DNA of 64,000 bases, taken from NCBI GenBank assembly GCA_038043465.1, contig JBBTBX010000005.1, positions 110,934 to 174,933 on the forward strand, given 5' to 3'. The translations under genes and the position numbers were made by a program. Below are positions 16,966 to 25,703 of the stretch, one piece after another. Numbering within the stretch: position 1 is the stretch's first letter; each line of letters begins with the position of its first letter. Source of the stretch: SXRF01 sp038043465. Lineage in GTDB: Bacteria; Pseudomonadota; Alphaproteobacteria; Rickettsiales; SXRF01. Below the pieces are notes generated by a model that made no database searches, was not told the origin of the DNA, and saw only the letters and a list, made by a program, of their open reading frames with translations.

Positions 16966-18264
16966 ATGGTATTATTTATGAAAAATATAAAGAGCATTTT
17001 AGGTTTTATCAGGCCAGCCAACGCCAAATTGTTTGCTATTTTTATACTGACATTTCTTGTGGCATTTTCCGTTTTATCTGTTGATAACAATGCCAGTGCA
17101 GCTTCACAATGCACCGTTGGTAGTGATGGTCAAACCACTCCAGAGTTTGTGATTCAGGTAAATTCACTGGTAAAAGATATAATCATGAAAGTAACGCTGA
17201 GGCTCTTTGCTATTTCCGAAATGATGTACAGTAAAATTATCTCCACCCCCGGTTATTTCACCCTAATTCCCCTTACTGTAAGCTTGTTTTTAGCGATTTA
17301 CGGCATACTGTTTGTCACCGGCATGGCTCAGATAAAGCTATATGACTTCGTTATCATGCTTATTAAAATAGGTATTATTTTCATGTTATTCACCCCAACT
17401 GCATGGCTTTTTTTCAGCAATAATGTCGTCAGGTTTTTTAATGAAGGCACAATTGAGCTGATAAATTACTTTACAAAAACATCAAATATCCACCCCGCCG
17501 TTGCTGATATTCCAGTAATAGGCCCGGTTATTAAACAAGCTTTAGCCGCAACAATGGCATTTTCTGCCATTGACAGTGCTATTAATAAACTTTTCTCCAG
17601 CCAGATGTTCGTAATATTAATGGCAGCGGCATCCTCGGAAAAATATGGCTTATTAATGGGTGCCATAATGGCTTTATCCCTATGGTTATGTTTAATGTCA
17701 TTGTTGACCGCAGTTTGGGTTTATATCATGTCGCTGATAATGAAAACTCTTCTCTTTGGTCTGGCACCCATTTTCATTCCGACTATATTATTTAAAAGAA
17801 CCCGCCATTTATTCGATAACTGGCTCAATCAGATAGTAAGTGCTTCACTGCAACCGGTGTTGTTGTTTATCTTCTTCATATTTTTCGTGCAGCTCATGGA
17901 AAACTCAATTGACAATATATTAGCCCATCCCGTTTGTTGGACGAAGCTGAACAGTGGCTGGCGCGGTACGCCTATGGACTGGTATTACTGGCGATTTGCT
18001 AAATATGATAGCACTAATGGCTGGATGCCAAACCCTGATGAGCAAAAAGCGTTCCCGATACCTATTATTCATATCCTGACATTCCTGCTGGTTGCTGAAC
18101 TGGCAAACCGCTTTAACAAGGTTGTGATACAGATAGCGCAGCAGATATCACAGGCTAGCGTGAGTCTTGCCTATGAAGGAGGCGGATTGCTTCAATCCGC
18201 TATGGGTGGATTTACCCGGAATAAACGGAGTACATTTGGCTTCGGCAATAATCCTAGTTCGTAA
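16966..18264 (+). CDS. virB6: VirB6/TrbL-family inner-membrane channel protein, copy 3
   Basis: The 432-residue third VirB6 has an N-terminal signal-like segment (about 17-45) ending in NASAAS, then VNSLVKDIIMKVTLRLFAIS. Paired membrane segments follow at about 90-150, 225-275 and 290-310. The FGLAPIFIPTILFKRTRHLF and SASLQPVLLFIFFIFF motifs are the VirB6 core. A Trp-rich periplasmic loop (about 320-355) precedes the last membrane segment. The tail is Gly/Asn/Arg-rich. The start may be 16966 or the ATG at 16978; neither has a clear ribosome site. The gap to copy 2 is 19 bp. Confidence 0.88.
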   Translation: MVLFMKNIKSILGFIRPANAKLFAIFILTFLVAFSVLSVDNNASAASQCTVGSDGQTTPEFVIQVNSLVKDIIMKVTLRLFAISEMMYSKIISTPGYFTLIPLTVSLFLAIYGILFVTGMAQIKLYDFVIMLIKIGIIFMLFTPTAWLFFSNNVVRFFNEGTIELINYFTKTSNIHPAVADIPVIGPVIKQALAATMAFSAIDSAINKLFSSQMFVILMAAASSEKYGLLMGAIMALSLWLCLMSLLTAVWVYIMSLIMKTLLFGLAPIFIPTILFKRTRHLFDNWLNQIVSASLQPVLLFIFFIFFVQLMENSIDNILAHPVCWTKLNSGWRGTPMDWYYWRFAKYDSTNGWMPNPDEQKAFPIPIIHILTFLLVAELANRFNKVVIQIAQQISQASVSLAYEGGGLLQSAMGGFTRNKRSTFGFGNNPSS

Positions 18265-18269
18265 TATTG

Positions 18270-19082
18270 ATGCAGGATATTATATATGAATTGATAATTG
18301 GTTGGCTGGATCTTGCCCAGTCGCTATGTTATTTTTTTGTGATATTCTCCTTGCTGGCTATCATCATGCCCTGCAACAAAGATCAGCCGATATTTCACAA
18401 GGGTATGCTAACCGATATACTTTACGGGATGGTCATCCCCATATTCTCTAAATTTGTTACAATATTTCTTTTAAGTGCTGGTTTTGGGCTGATTTTTTTT
18501 AACACCCCTCCTGATGAAATGGATAAATATATCGGCAACGGCTATGGTTACCCGGCAACCCTGCCTTTATGGCTGCAGGCAGCGATAGTCTTTTTCCTTT
18601 CGGACATCTACCTGTATTGGGCGCACCGTTTTTTCCATACTTCTTCAATGTGGAAATGGCATGCTATTCACCATTCTTCAAAAACTGTTGATTGGCTTTC
18701 CGCATATCGCTTTCATCCTGTAAACGCCTGGCTTTCCTTTAATCTGGTGAACGTAATCATGCTGATGATTGGTTTTTCTCCTGAGTCCATAACTGTCATG
18801 GGCTTTTTCAATGTGGCATATTCCTATATGGTACATGCCAACCTGAACTGGACATTTGGCCCATTTCGCTATGTGTTTGCCAGCCCAGTATTCCACCGTT
18901 GGCATCACACCACCCAGAAAGAAGGTCTGGACAAAAATTTTGCTCCCACCTTCCCTTTTCTGGATATTATGTTTGGAACATTCTATATGCCCAAAGGCAA
19001 ACTTCCGGAGCATTATGGGATAAAAGGCGTTGATATGCCGGAATCATTTATTGGTCAGCTAGTCTGGCCGTTCCGGCAGTAA
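18270..19082 (+). CDS. Fatty acid hydroxylase / sterol desaturase superfamily membrane protein
   Basis: The 270-residue membrane enzyme has the diiron histidine clusters of the superfamily: WAHRFFHTS, then WHAIHHSSKTVDWLSAYRFH, then FHRWHHTTQ. Hydrophobic segments lie at about 10-35, 50-80 and 100-115, and before the last His box. Members oxidise C-H bonds in lipids, sterols or carotenoids; the substrate here cannot be read. ATG 18270 is preferred to the TTG at 18267. The gene begins 5 bp after the third virB6 stop on the same strand and is almost surely co-transcribed with the secretion genes, an unusual partner. Confidence 0.88.
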   Translation: MQDIIYELIIGWLDLAQSLCYFFVIFSLLAIIMPCNKDQPIFHKGMLTDILYGMVIPIFSKFVTIFLLSAGFGLIFFNTPPDEMDKYIGNGYGYPATLPLWLQAAIVFFLSDIYLYWAHRFFHTSSMWKWHAIHHSSKTVDWLSAYRFHPVNAWLSFNLVNVIMLMIGFSPESITVMGFFNVAYSYMVHANLNWTFGPFRYVFASPVFHRWHHTTQKEGLDKNFAPTFPFLDIMFGTFYMPKGKLPEHYGIKGVDMPESFIGQLVWPFRQ

Positions 19083-19290
19083 GCAAAATCCTGACGAAAG
19101 TCGGGATCCAGTATAGCGGTTCACGTTTAATTAGCGTCATTCTCAAATTCCCTCTCCCTCTGGGACGAGGCGCAACATACATGTTGCGGGGTGATGGCTA
19201 GTGTGATGGCTAGGGTCTACAGCCCACTGCTGGAATAAAAAAAAGCCCTCATCCCATCCTTCTCCCAAAGGGAGAAGGAGTCGCATCTCA
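19083..19290. repeat. Two palindromic repeat units between convergent genes
   Basis: The first unit (about 19088-19130) contains ATCCTGACGAAAGTCGGGAT, a small hairpin. The second (about 19147-19285) has the opposing arms CCCTCTCCCTCTGGGA and TCCTTCTCCCAAAGGGAGAA plus TGATGGCTAGTGTGATGGCTAG, a tandem of ten bases. No coding frame here is convincing. The unit lies between the T4SS operon and the converging gene at 19345, so it may end transcription from either side. Confidence 0.55.
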
Positions 19291-19344
19291 TTAACTGCCT
19301 TTACCACGTTTACCACGCTTATCACGAATACCACGTTTTATTAA

Positions 19345-19746
19345 TTAACCATTCAGTAACTTATCAATATCATCATTACTCAGCGGAGTTTCAGCAGCAG
19401 CTTGACTTGCAGCAGCAGTTTGCTCTTCAGACACTTCGGTATTCTCTGCTGGCTCTTGCATAGCTTTCTCAGTAACAACATTATCAACCGCTATGATCTG
19501 ATTCTGGGTAATAATAGGAAGCACCGCCTGATTAAGATGGATAACATTATCTCCCAGCGGATCATGGCGTTTTATTTTATAAACATTCTGATTACCGCAC
19601 ATGGCAATTGCCTCAAGTGCCGACCCAGCTTCAACCAGTTGAAAATTTTTATAATCACTGTAAATGCGATAAACAGTCGCAGCAGAAATCTGCATATCCC
19701 TGCGCGGAATTATCAGCTCTTCAAAAGGTTCTTCGTTCTGTTTCAT
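19345..19746 (-). CDS. Small protein with a C-terminal FliM-like LSNDDIDKLLNG motif
   Basis: I do not recognise the family. The 133-residue protein has a polar N-terminus (MKQNEEPFEELIIPRRDMQI) and a mixed alpha/beta middle (SALEAIAMCGNQNVYKIKRH). A Glu/Ala-rich linker follows and the protein ends in LSNDDIDKLLNG. That ending closely matches the LSQDEIDALLNG signature found at the N-terminus of FliM, the CheY-binding part of the flagellar switch. ATG 19746 has a good site, GGGGAT. With flagellar genes on the same fragment, a motor-related role is possible, but the motif is short. Confidence 0.6.
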   Translation of the reverse strand: MKQNEEPFEELIIPRRDMQISAATVYRIYSDYKNFQLVEAGSALEAIAMCGNQNVYKIKRHDPLGDNVIHLNQAVLPIITQNQIIAVDNVVTEKAMQEPAENTEVSEEQTAAASQAAAETPLSNDDIDKLLNG

Positions 19747-19857
19747 AATATCCCCAAATACAAATTTACTGATATAATTATAACATAAAATCGCTAATCA
19801 GGGGAAAAATATAGAGAAAATTTTATCTTTCTCCTTAAAGCATTTTCCTATATTCGC

Positions 19858-19973
19858 GTTATACCGCCGGCGAAAATTTGGTTTTCGAGAACCGGAACGC
19901 AAGCGTACGTTTAAGTACGTGCGTACCGGAAGCGCAGAAAACCAGATTTGCAGCAAGGTATAATGCGAATTAA
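19858..19973. repeat. Long inverted repeat (TTCCGGTACGCACGTAC family)
   Basis: This segment of about 116 bp has opposing ends (ATTCGCGTTATACC against GGTATAATGCGAAT). The core contains AAGCGTACGTTTAAGTACGT with GAGAACCGGAACGC on one side and GGAAGCGCAGAAAACC on the other. Read on the minus strand, the core resembles that of the repeat at 32926-33070, so both belong to one family. It abuts the 3' end of the PAS_5 gene. Confidence 0.7.
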
Positions 19974-20458
19974 TATGCTTTCCAGCGCATTACCCCAAAC
20001 AGATGCGAAACCTGTCCATCATCATATCCTAGGGGTACTATGCAAGTTCTGTACCGAACATTCATGTGATGAGAATTAACAAACTCACCTTCATCGATAA
20101 CAGGATGTTTTTCATTGAGAACTTCATCTATTTTTTTTATGTTGGGTACGCGCGTAGAGGAAAGCAAACGCAGTGCCATGTCAGGATTACTGGCATCATC
20201 CCCAAACGCACTAACGAGGGCAGTACCCATATAGCTGTAGCGATAACCAATACGCTTCACAACATCATCAAGGCTGATCAGAAAACAATAATCCCAAATA
20301 TCAGCAATTTCTTCAGGATCAATATCGCTCTCATGCGGGAATTCACGTCCCCTACATATCTTCTTCCAATAGTTAAGCAACTGGTCATGACAACGATGGT
20401 GCAGATCAGCTCCTTCTGTATTATGTGAACTGCACTGCCCCGATTTATTTTCTGTCAT
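19970..20458 (-). CDS. PAS_5-domain protein
   Basis: The 162-residue protein fits the PAS_5 family: LLNYWKKICRGREFPHESDIDPEEIADIW near its start is the typical entry. IGYRYSYMGTALVSAFGDD and RYRTCIVPLGYDDG lie further on, the last being the usual final strand region. These single-domain proteins are common in alphaproteobacteria and are thought to be sensory or regulatory, with no known ligand. The start is supported by GGGGGA. The gene stands alone between a repeat and mltG. The Cys/His-rich N-terminus (residues 9-25) is unusual. Confidence 0.8.
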   Translation of the reverse strand: MTENKSGQCSSHNTEGADLHHRCHDQLLNYWKKICRGREFPHESDIDPEEIADIWDYCFLISLDDVVKRIGYRYSYMGTALVSAFGDDASNPDMALRLLSSTRVPNIKKIDEVLNEKHPVIDEGEFVNSHHMNVRYRTCIVPLGYDDGQVSHLFGVMRWKAY

Positions 20459-20557
20459 AATCCCCCGACATAGTTACATAATTATTATTGCAATAACCAA
20501 GCTACAGATACTCTTTTAACTAACGCACTGTCAAATATATAAAAATATTTTTGTCAT

Positions 20558-21526
20558 CTAACGTCTAACTCTCGCTCTATACTCTTGAACATTTTTATTA
20601 TGTTGTCCAAGAGTGCTGGCGAAACTATGCCCGCCATTTCCAGTAGCTACAAAATAGAGCTCATTTGTCTCCAGTGGGTGTAAAACCGCTTCAATAGCCT
20701 CTCTGCTGGGATTTGCTATCGGCTCAGGCGGCAACGCATCAATCACATAAGTGTTATATGCCGACGGAGTTTTTAAATCATTGATGGTAAGAGCCCGCCC
20801 CAGCGGTTGATTCCCGTTAAGTTTTTCCAGACCGTAAACTGTGGTAGGGTCAGATTGCAGCTTCATGCCAATCCGCAAACGGTTTATAAAAACCGCCGCC
20901 ACCCGCGAGCGTTCATCCGGAACTCCGGTTTCTTTTTCTACAATCGAGGCAAGCACCAATGCTTCTTTTTTAGAAGCAAGAGGCAGCTTCTCGCTACGTT
21001 TTTCCCATAATTCATCCAGAGTTTTTTTCATTTTTTCCTGCATCCGCGAAATCAGAGCGGAACGATTATCACCATAAGTAAAATGATAGGTTTCTGGAAA
21101 CAGGCTGCCTTCTTCGATATTTTTTGGCACTTCCCCAGCAAGGCTGTTATCCGCATTCATCAATGCAACAATTTCACGGACATTCAACCCTTCAGCAATG
21201 GTAATTTTACGCACCACCACTTTTCCATCAACCAGCATCTGCAACGCTTCCCGCGGCGAGATAGCAGGAGAAAAATTATATTCTCCAGCTTTAATGCGCT
21301 GCGCATCACCACTCGCGTAAGCAATCATCTTGAAAAATAAGGGATAGGCTATAACATCATTCTCTGCCAGAATATCCACGCTCTTGGAAAAGCCACTTCC
21401 CCGTGGAAGAACTACATTGGTTTCCTGCTCCAAACTTCCTGGCGAAGTAAAATCCTGCCACGCGAAAGAAACCACAGCAGCCACAGACACTATTAAAATA
21501 AAAAAAATACTAAGGAACTTCCGCAA
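20558..21526 (-). CDS. mltG: Endolytic murein transglycosylase MltG
   Basis: The 322-residue protein has one N-terminal membrane anchor (residues 4-22) and a YceG/MltG domain. The catalytic-glutamate region reads VLASIVEKETGVPDERSRVA, followed by the family signatures LQSDPTTVYG and NTYVIDALPPEPIANPS. MltG cuts nascent glycan strands at the inner membrane. The start is TTG 21526, with AAAGGATC about 8 bases upstream; no ATG fits. It lies at the end of the fabD-fabG-acpP-fabF cluster, the conserved arrangement in alphaproteobacteria. Confidence 0.94.
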   Translation of the reverse strand: MRKFLSIFFILIVSVAAVVSFAWQDFTSPGSLEQETNVVLPRGSGFSKSVDILAENDVIAYPLFFKMIAYASGDAQRIKAGEYNFSPAISPREALQMLVDGKVVVRKITIAEGLNVREIVALMNADNSLAGEVPKNIEEGSLFPETYHFTYGDNRSALISRMQEKMKKTLDELWEKRSEKLPLASKKEALVLASIVEKETGVPDERSRVAAVFINRLRIGMKLQSDPTTVYGLEKLNGNQPLGRALTINDLKTPSAYNTYVIDALPPEPIANPSREAIEAVLHPLETNELYFVATGNGGHSFASTLGQHNKNVQEYRARVRR

Positions 21527-21545
21527 AATATGATCCTTTTTAGGG

Positions 21546-21605
21546 TCGTAAATCGTAGTCGTAGATACGAAATTACTAACTACTAACTACTAACTACGAA
21601 ATTAC
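21546..21605. repeat. Heptanucleotide repeats (words CGTAGTC and ACTAACT)
   Basis: Between fabF and mltG are CGTAAAT and CGTAGTC units followed by three perfect ACTAACT heptamers (about 21574-21594) and ACGAAATTA. The array reaches the last codon of fabF. The arms are only partly complementary. Confidence 0.75.
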
Positions 21606-22858
21606 ACCTGCTTAAACACCAGCGAAGAGTTCGTCCCGCCGAAACCAAATGAATTCGAAAGTACCGCGCGGATTTTGCGTTTTTTAGCGGTGTGTGCCAC
21701 CAGATCCAAATCACAGCCTTCTGATGGGTCATCTAAATTTAATGTTGGTGGAGCAATCTGGTCACGGATTGCAAGTATAGAGAAAATCGCTTCAACCGCA
21801 CCCGCCGCACCGAGCAAATGCCCGATAGCCGATTTGGTAGATGACATGGAAAGTTTATAAGCCGCATCGCCAAACAGGTTTTTCACTGCCTGTAATTCCA
21901 GCTCATCGCCAAGCGGAGTGGATGTTCCGTGCGCGTTGATATAATCAATATCTTCAGGGTTTAACTGGGCGCGTTTCAGTGCCGCCGCCATCGCCCGCCC
22001 TGCCCCTTCATGCTGCGGAGCTGGCGCAGTTATGTGATAGGCATCACCAGATAAACCATAGCCAACCACTTCCGCGTAAATTTTCGCGCCACGTTTTTTC
22101 GCATGTTCGTATTCTTCCAGCACCACAACGCCAGCACCCTCGCCCATAACAAAACCATCACGTCCTTTATCCCATGGGCGCGATGCCTTAGTCGGAGTGT
22201 CATTAAAGCCTGTTGAAAGCGCGCGCGCTGCTGCAAAACCAGCAAGTCCGATGCGGCAAATTGTCGCTTCTGCGCCACCAGCCAGCATAATATCAGCATC
22301 GCCGAATTGAATGAGCCGCGAAGCATCACCAATTGCGTGCGCGCCAGTGGAACAGGCAGTTACAACTGAATGGTTAGGGCCTTTAAAACCATATTTAATG
22401 GAAATCTGTCCAGAAGCCAAATTTATAAGTGCAGCAGGAATGAAAAACGGGCTGACGCGACGCGGGCCTTTTTCCTTCATCATCAGCACAGTTTCTTCAA
22501 TAATATGCAGCCCGCCAATACCAGAACCGATCATAACCCCAGTACGCAAGCCAGTTTCTTCATCCACCGCTGTGAGCCCAGCATCTTCTACTGCCTGAGT
22601 CGCTGCCCCAAAAGCAAAATGGATAAAATCATCCATTTTTTTCTGCTCTTTCGGTTCAATGTAATTATCAGCGTTAAACTGCCCAGCTTCCGTGCCACGC
22701 ACCACCTGCCCAGCAACCCGCGCTGGCAGATCCGACACGTCACAATGGGTAATATTTACCAGCCCCGAACGCGAAGAAATAATCCCGTCCCACGACTGCT
22801 CAACCCCGCAACCAAGCGGAGTAACCAGACCAAGACCAGTGACTACAACTCTTCTCAT
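21602..22858 (-). CDS. fabF: Beta-ketoacyl-ACP synthase II FabF
   Basis: The 418-residue length is typical of FabF. The catalytic Cys-His-His triad is in VVTACSTGAHAIG, NAHGTSTPLGD and SAIGHLLGAAGAVEA. The C-terminal SNSFGFGGTNSSLVF motif completes the thiolase fold. The enzyme elongates acyl-ACP by condensation with malonyl-ACP. It lies 15 bp downstream of acpP, so they are probably co-transcribed. Confidence 0.98.
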   Translation of the reverse strand: MRRVVVTGLGLVTPLGCGVEQSWDGIISSRSGLVNITHCDVSDLPARVAGQVVRGTEAGQFNADNYIEPKEQKKMDDFIHFAFGAATQAVEDAGLTAVDEETGLRTGVMIGSGIGGLHIIEETVLMMKEKGPRRVSPFFIPAALINLASGQISIKYGFKGPNHSVVTACSTGAHAIGDASRLIQFGDADIMLAGGAEATICRIGLAGFAAARALSTGFNDTPTKASRPWDKGRDGFVMGEGAGVVVLEEYEHAKKRGAKIYAEVVGYGLSGDAYHITAPAPQHEGAGRAMAAALKRAQLNPEDIDYINAHGTSTPLGDELELQAVKNLFGDAAYKLSMSSTKSAIGHLLGAAGAVEAIFSILAIRDQIAPPTLNLDDPSEGCDLDLVAHTAKKRKIRAVLSNSFGFGGTNSSLVFKQV

Positions 22859-22873
22859 GCAAAGAAATGAAGA

Positions 22874-23116
22874 TTACGCAGCTTTTGCGTGCTGTTGAAT
22901 ATAATTTACTGCATCCTGCAGGCTGAGGATTTTTTCAGCAGCATCATCAGGTATTTCAATGTTAAACTCTTCTTCAAACGCCATGACCAGCTCAACGGTA
23001 TCCAGACTATCAGCACCGAGGTCATCAATAAAGCTTGCTTCCATAACAGCTTTAGCTTCATCCACACCCAGATGTTCAACAACGATTTTTTTTACTCGTT
23101 CAGCAATATCACTCAT
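22874..23116 (-). CDS. acpP: Acyl carrier protein AcpP
   Basis: The 80-residue acidic helical protein has the phosphopantetheine site DDLGADSLDTVELVMAFEEE, where the Ser of DSL carries the prosthetic group. This is the carrier for fatty acid synthesis, placed as expected upstream of fabF. AAGGAA precedes ATG 23116. The C-terminus (NYIQQHAKAA) is normal. Confidence 0.98.
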   Translation of the reverse strand: MSDIAERVKKIVVEHLGVDEAKAVMEASFIDDLGADSLDTVELVMAFEEEFNIEIPDDAAEKILSLQDAVNYIQQHAKAA

Positions 23117-23426
23117 GATGTTTTTCCTTCGTTAGTTAACACATACAAAATCCATAGATGGAATTTTGTTACCTGATTATTAAACAAAATCTATAAAACA
23201 AATTCTGTTTATTAAATTGCATATAGAGTCGCGAACAATAATCATCAAAACTTAAACGTCAATATTAAAGTACATATTAAGCAAATAATCTTTTATTTAT
23301 TCCCTACCCAATTACCATAACTCATTGTCTATTACTACAAAAAAGTGGGTTACGGGACTAGTGATTAGGCAAGCGGGAAGTAGGAAATAAATAGTCAAAA
23401 TCCCCAAATCCCACATCCCCAATGCC
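23117..23426. repeat. acpP leader region and heptamer-type repeat
   Basis: The 310 bp between fabG and acpP hold no gene. Bases 23117-23340 are A/T-rich, with a small inverted pair around CAAAATCCATAGATGGAATTTTG, and must supply the strong promoter expected for acpP. Bases about 23349-23426 carry degenerate heptamers: ACTAGTGATTAGG-like words on the left and CCCCAAA, TCCCACA, TCCCCAA words on the right. Confidence 0.55.
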
Positions 23427-24167
23427 TCATCCCATGTACAAACCACCGTTAATATGCAGCGTCTGCCCGGTAATATAAGATGCCGAGTCACTCGCCAGAT
23501 ATAATGCCCCGGCTGCTATATCCTCCGCCGCGCCCATCCGCCCAAGCGGAATATTCTGATTAATCCGTGCCTTCTGCTCATCATTTAGGGCATCGGTCAT
23601 ATTGGTTGCAATAAACCCGGGAGCAATACAATTAATGGTTATCCCGCGTGATGCCACTTCCTGCGCCAACGATTTCGCCATGCCAGTCAGCCCGGCTTTG
23701 GAAGCGCAATAATTCGCCTGTCCGGGATTCCCTGTCCAGCCTACCACCGATGTTATAAAAATAATCCTGCCGGCACGGCGTTTAAGCATCCCTTTAATTG
23801 CAGCGCGGGCAAGGCGGAAACTGGCGGTCAGGTTAATATCAATTACCTGCTGCCACTCCTCATCTTTCATCCGTAGCGCGAGATTATCCTTAGTGACTCC
23901 AGCATTGCAAACCAGAATATCGAGACCCTCAAGTTTCGCCTCAGCATCTTTTATAAGGGCATCAACATTGGCAAGTTGCGATAAATCACAGGCGATGGGA
24001 ACAACTCCCGCGCCCAATTCTGCCGCAAAGCCATCAAGCTTTTCCTGACTGCTACCAGAAATTGCAAGGCTCGCGCCAGCAGAGTAAAAACCCTTGGCAA
24101 TCGCCCCACCAATACCACCAGTTGCACCAGTTACCAGTGCTTTTTTGTTTGTAAGATTGAATGTCAT
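23427..24167 (-). CDS. fabG: 3-oxoacyl-ACP reductase FabG
   Basis: The 246-residue short-chain dehydrogenase has a TGATGGIGGAIAKGF cofactor loop, the NAG motif (DILVCNAGVT), and the Ser-Tyr-Lys catalytic set in FITSVVGWTG and ANYCASKAG. The C-terminus (YITGQTLHINGGLYM) is typical of FabG. The enzyme reduces beta-ketoacyl-ACP with NADPH. I use the start at 24167, preceded by CGAGG. The open frame continues 24 codons further upstream, but only through a heptamer repeat. It lies between fabD and acpP. Confidence 0.97.
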   Translation of the reverse strand: MTFNLTNKKALVTGATGGIGGAIAKGFYSAGASLAISGSSQEKLDGFAAELGAGVVPIACDLSQLANVDALIKDAEAKLEGLDILVCNAGVTKDNLALRMKDEEWQQVIDINLTASFRLARAAIKGMLKRRAGRIIFITSVVGWTGNPGQANYCASKAGLTGMAKSLAQEVASRGITINCIAPGFIATNMTDALNDEQKARINQNIPLGRMGAAEDIAAGALYLASDSASYITGQTLHINGGLYMG

Positions 24168-24177
24168 TTTTGCCTCG

Positions 24178-24248
24178 TGATTAGTGATTCGGGATTCGGG
24201 ATTCGAAAATTTCTTACCGAAACACGAATCCCGAAACACGAATCTCGA
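24178..24248. repeat. Heptanucleotide-repeat inverted pair (words GATTCGG and ACGAATC)
   Basis: Between fabD and fabG are three GATTCGG/GATTCGA heptamers, a 20-bp spacer, and then ACGAATC, CCGAAAC, ACGAATC units in the complementary sense. The word is nearly the same as at 1741-1832, so these two loci may share an origin. Confidence 0.8.
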
Positions 24249-24251
24249 TTA

Positions 24252-25193
24252 TTATTCTACTTTCGAAAATGCTTCCAGATCCGCAATCGTCCCAATATTC
24301 ATCGCTTCCACAGTTGGAGCTATGCGTTTCATAAGTCCGGCAAGAACCTTGCCTGCGCCAACTTCTATCACCCGCGTTACACCCTGCGCCGCCAGATATT
24401 CCATTGATTCGCGCCAACGCACCACACCTGTCACTTGGTCAACCAGCAATTCGCGTAAAATAGCCGGGTCAGTTTCCGCCTTTGCCGTAACGTTGGTGAC
24501 TATTGGAACTAAAGGATTATTAAATTTCGCCGCAGAAAGAGCATCAGCCATGATTCCTGATGCCGGTGCCATAAGGGCACAGTGGAATGGCGCGCTTACT
24601 TCCAGCAAAACCGCCCGCTTTGCTCCTTTATCCTTGGCTATTAAAATTGCGCGGTCAATCGCCGTGCGTGTTCCACTAATAACCACCTGCCCTGGTGCAT
24701 TGTCATTGGCAACGCTGCAAACCTCTTCACCCGCTGCTTCACTTGCAATTTCTTCTGCAACTTCGCGGTCAATCCCGATTAAAGCCGCCATTGCCCCACC
24801 GCCATCATGAACGCAACGTTGCATGGCAACCCCGCGCACACGCAGCAACCTTGCAGTTTCAGTAAGCCCAAGCACGCCAGCAGCGCAAAGCGCAGAATAT
24901 TCGCCGAGGGAATGTCCGGCAGCAAATGCAGCTTGTTTTTGTATATCAAAACCAAATTCCGATTGCAAAACCCTGAATGCCGCAATTGAAGTCGCCATAA
25001 TTGCCGGCTGGGCGTTCTCTGTTAAAGTCAATACATCTTGCGGACCGGAAAATATGATATCTGAGAAATCTTCAGACAGCGCGTTATCCACTTCCTCAAA
25101 AACCGCGCGGGCAACCGGAAAATTATCAGCCAGTTCTTTTCCCATACCAACAATCTGTGATCCCTGCCCCGGAAATAATAATGCTTTTTTCAT
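24252..25193 (-). CDS. fabD: Malonyl-CoA:ACP transacylase FabD
   Basis: The 313-residue protein starts with KKALLFPGQGSQ, contains the nucleophile motif GHSLGEYSAL and the catalytic His segment VSAPFHCALMAPA, and ends with VIEVGAGKVLAGLMKRI. The enzyme loads malonyl groups onto AcpP. The start at 25193 is supported by AAGGACGAG; a longer frame to 25232 lacks support. It is the first gene of the fabD-fabG-acpP-fabF-mltG run and is divergent from rpsF. Confidence 0.97.
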   Translation of the reverse strand: MKKALLFPGQGSQIVGMGKELADNFPVARAVFEEVDNALSEDFSDIIFSGPQDVLTLTENAQPAIMATSIAAFRVLQSEFGFDIQKQAAFAAGHSLGEYSALCAAGVLGLTETARLLRVRGVAMQRCVHDGGGAMAALIGIDREVAEEIASEAAGEEVCSVANDNAPGQVVISGTRTAIDRAILIAKDKGAKRAVLLEVSAPFHCALMAPASGIMADALSAAKFNNPLVPIVTNVTAKAETDPAILRELLVDQVTGVVRWRESMEYLAAQGVTRVIEVGAGKVLAGLMKRIAPTVEAMNIGTIADLEAFSKVE

Positions 25194-25703
25194 ATCTCGT
25201 CCTTTTTTAACTATTTTTGCAGCCATATCCAAAAATTCCTAGAAATATGATTATTAAAACTATTTATAGCATATGGCAACCTACTTCTTCTCACCCCCTC
25301 ATCCAACGTCTTGTCATACCAGAAGCCAATTTTCCCCATTAGTGTAAAGAATGGCTAGGAAAATTGAGCTGTCTGGTATCCAGTTTTCTTTATACTGGAT
25401 GCCAGCCCTATAAATTATAGTTATTATTTAATAGTTACGGTCGCTTCGCAGCGAAAAATAAAGCCTTTGGCGGTCTTTCGGACTCGATTTTTATAGTAAT
25501 TCTGTATAACAAACTATTATAAAGAATTACTATAAATACATAAAACCATATGATTTTTAATGATTATTCAAAAAAACTTGTTCGTTACAATTACAACCAA
25601 CTATTTTGCTTGCAATAACAAAAAAAAACACTATAGGTTATAGCCCTTTTAAATATTATACATATAGCGTTTTGCTATGAAAATTGCAGGAGTTTAAGTC
25701 ACT
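25194..25703. repeat. fabD-rpsF divergent intergenic region with a palindromic repeat
   Basis: No gene is seen in these 510 bp. Bases 25313-25406 hold a GTCATACCAG-type repeat with opposing CTGGTATCCAG and ATACTGGATGCCAG words. Bases about 25440-25555 contain GGTCGCTTCGCAGCGA and an inverted pair AGTAATTCT / AGAATTACT. The remaining A/T-rich DNA must contain the promoters for rpsF and for the fab genes. Confidence 0.6.

Noticed and set aside
24168..24239. Upstream extension of fabG
   Set aside because: The extra 24 codons are a heptamer repeat; ATG 24167 has CGAGG and begins the normal FabG N-terminus.
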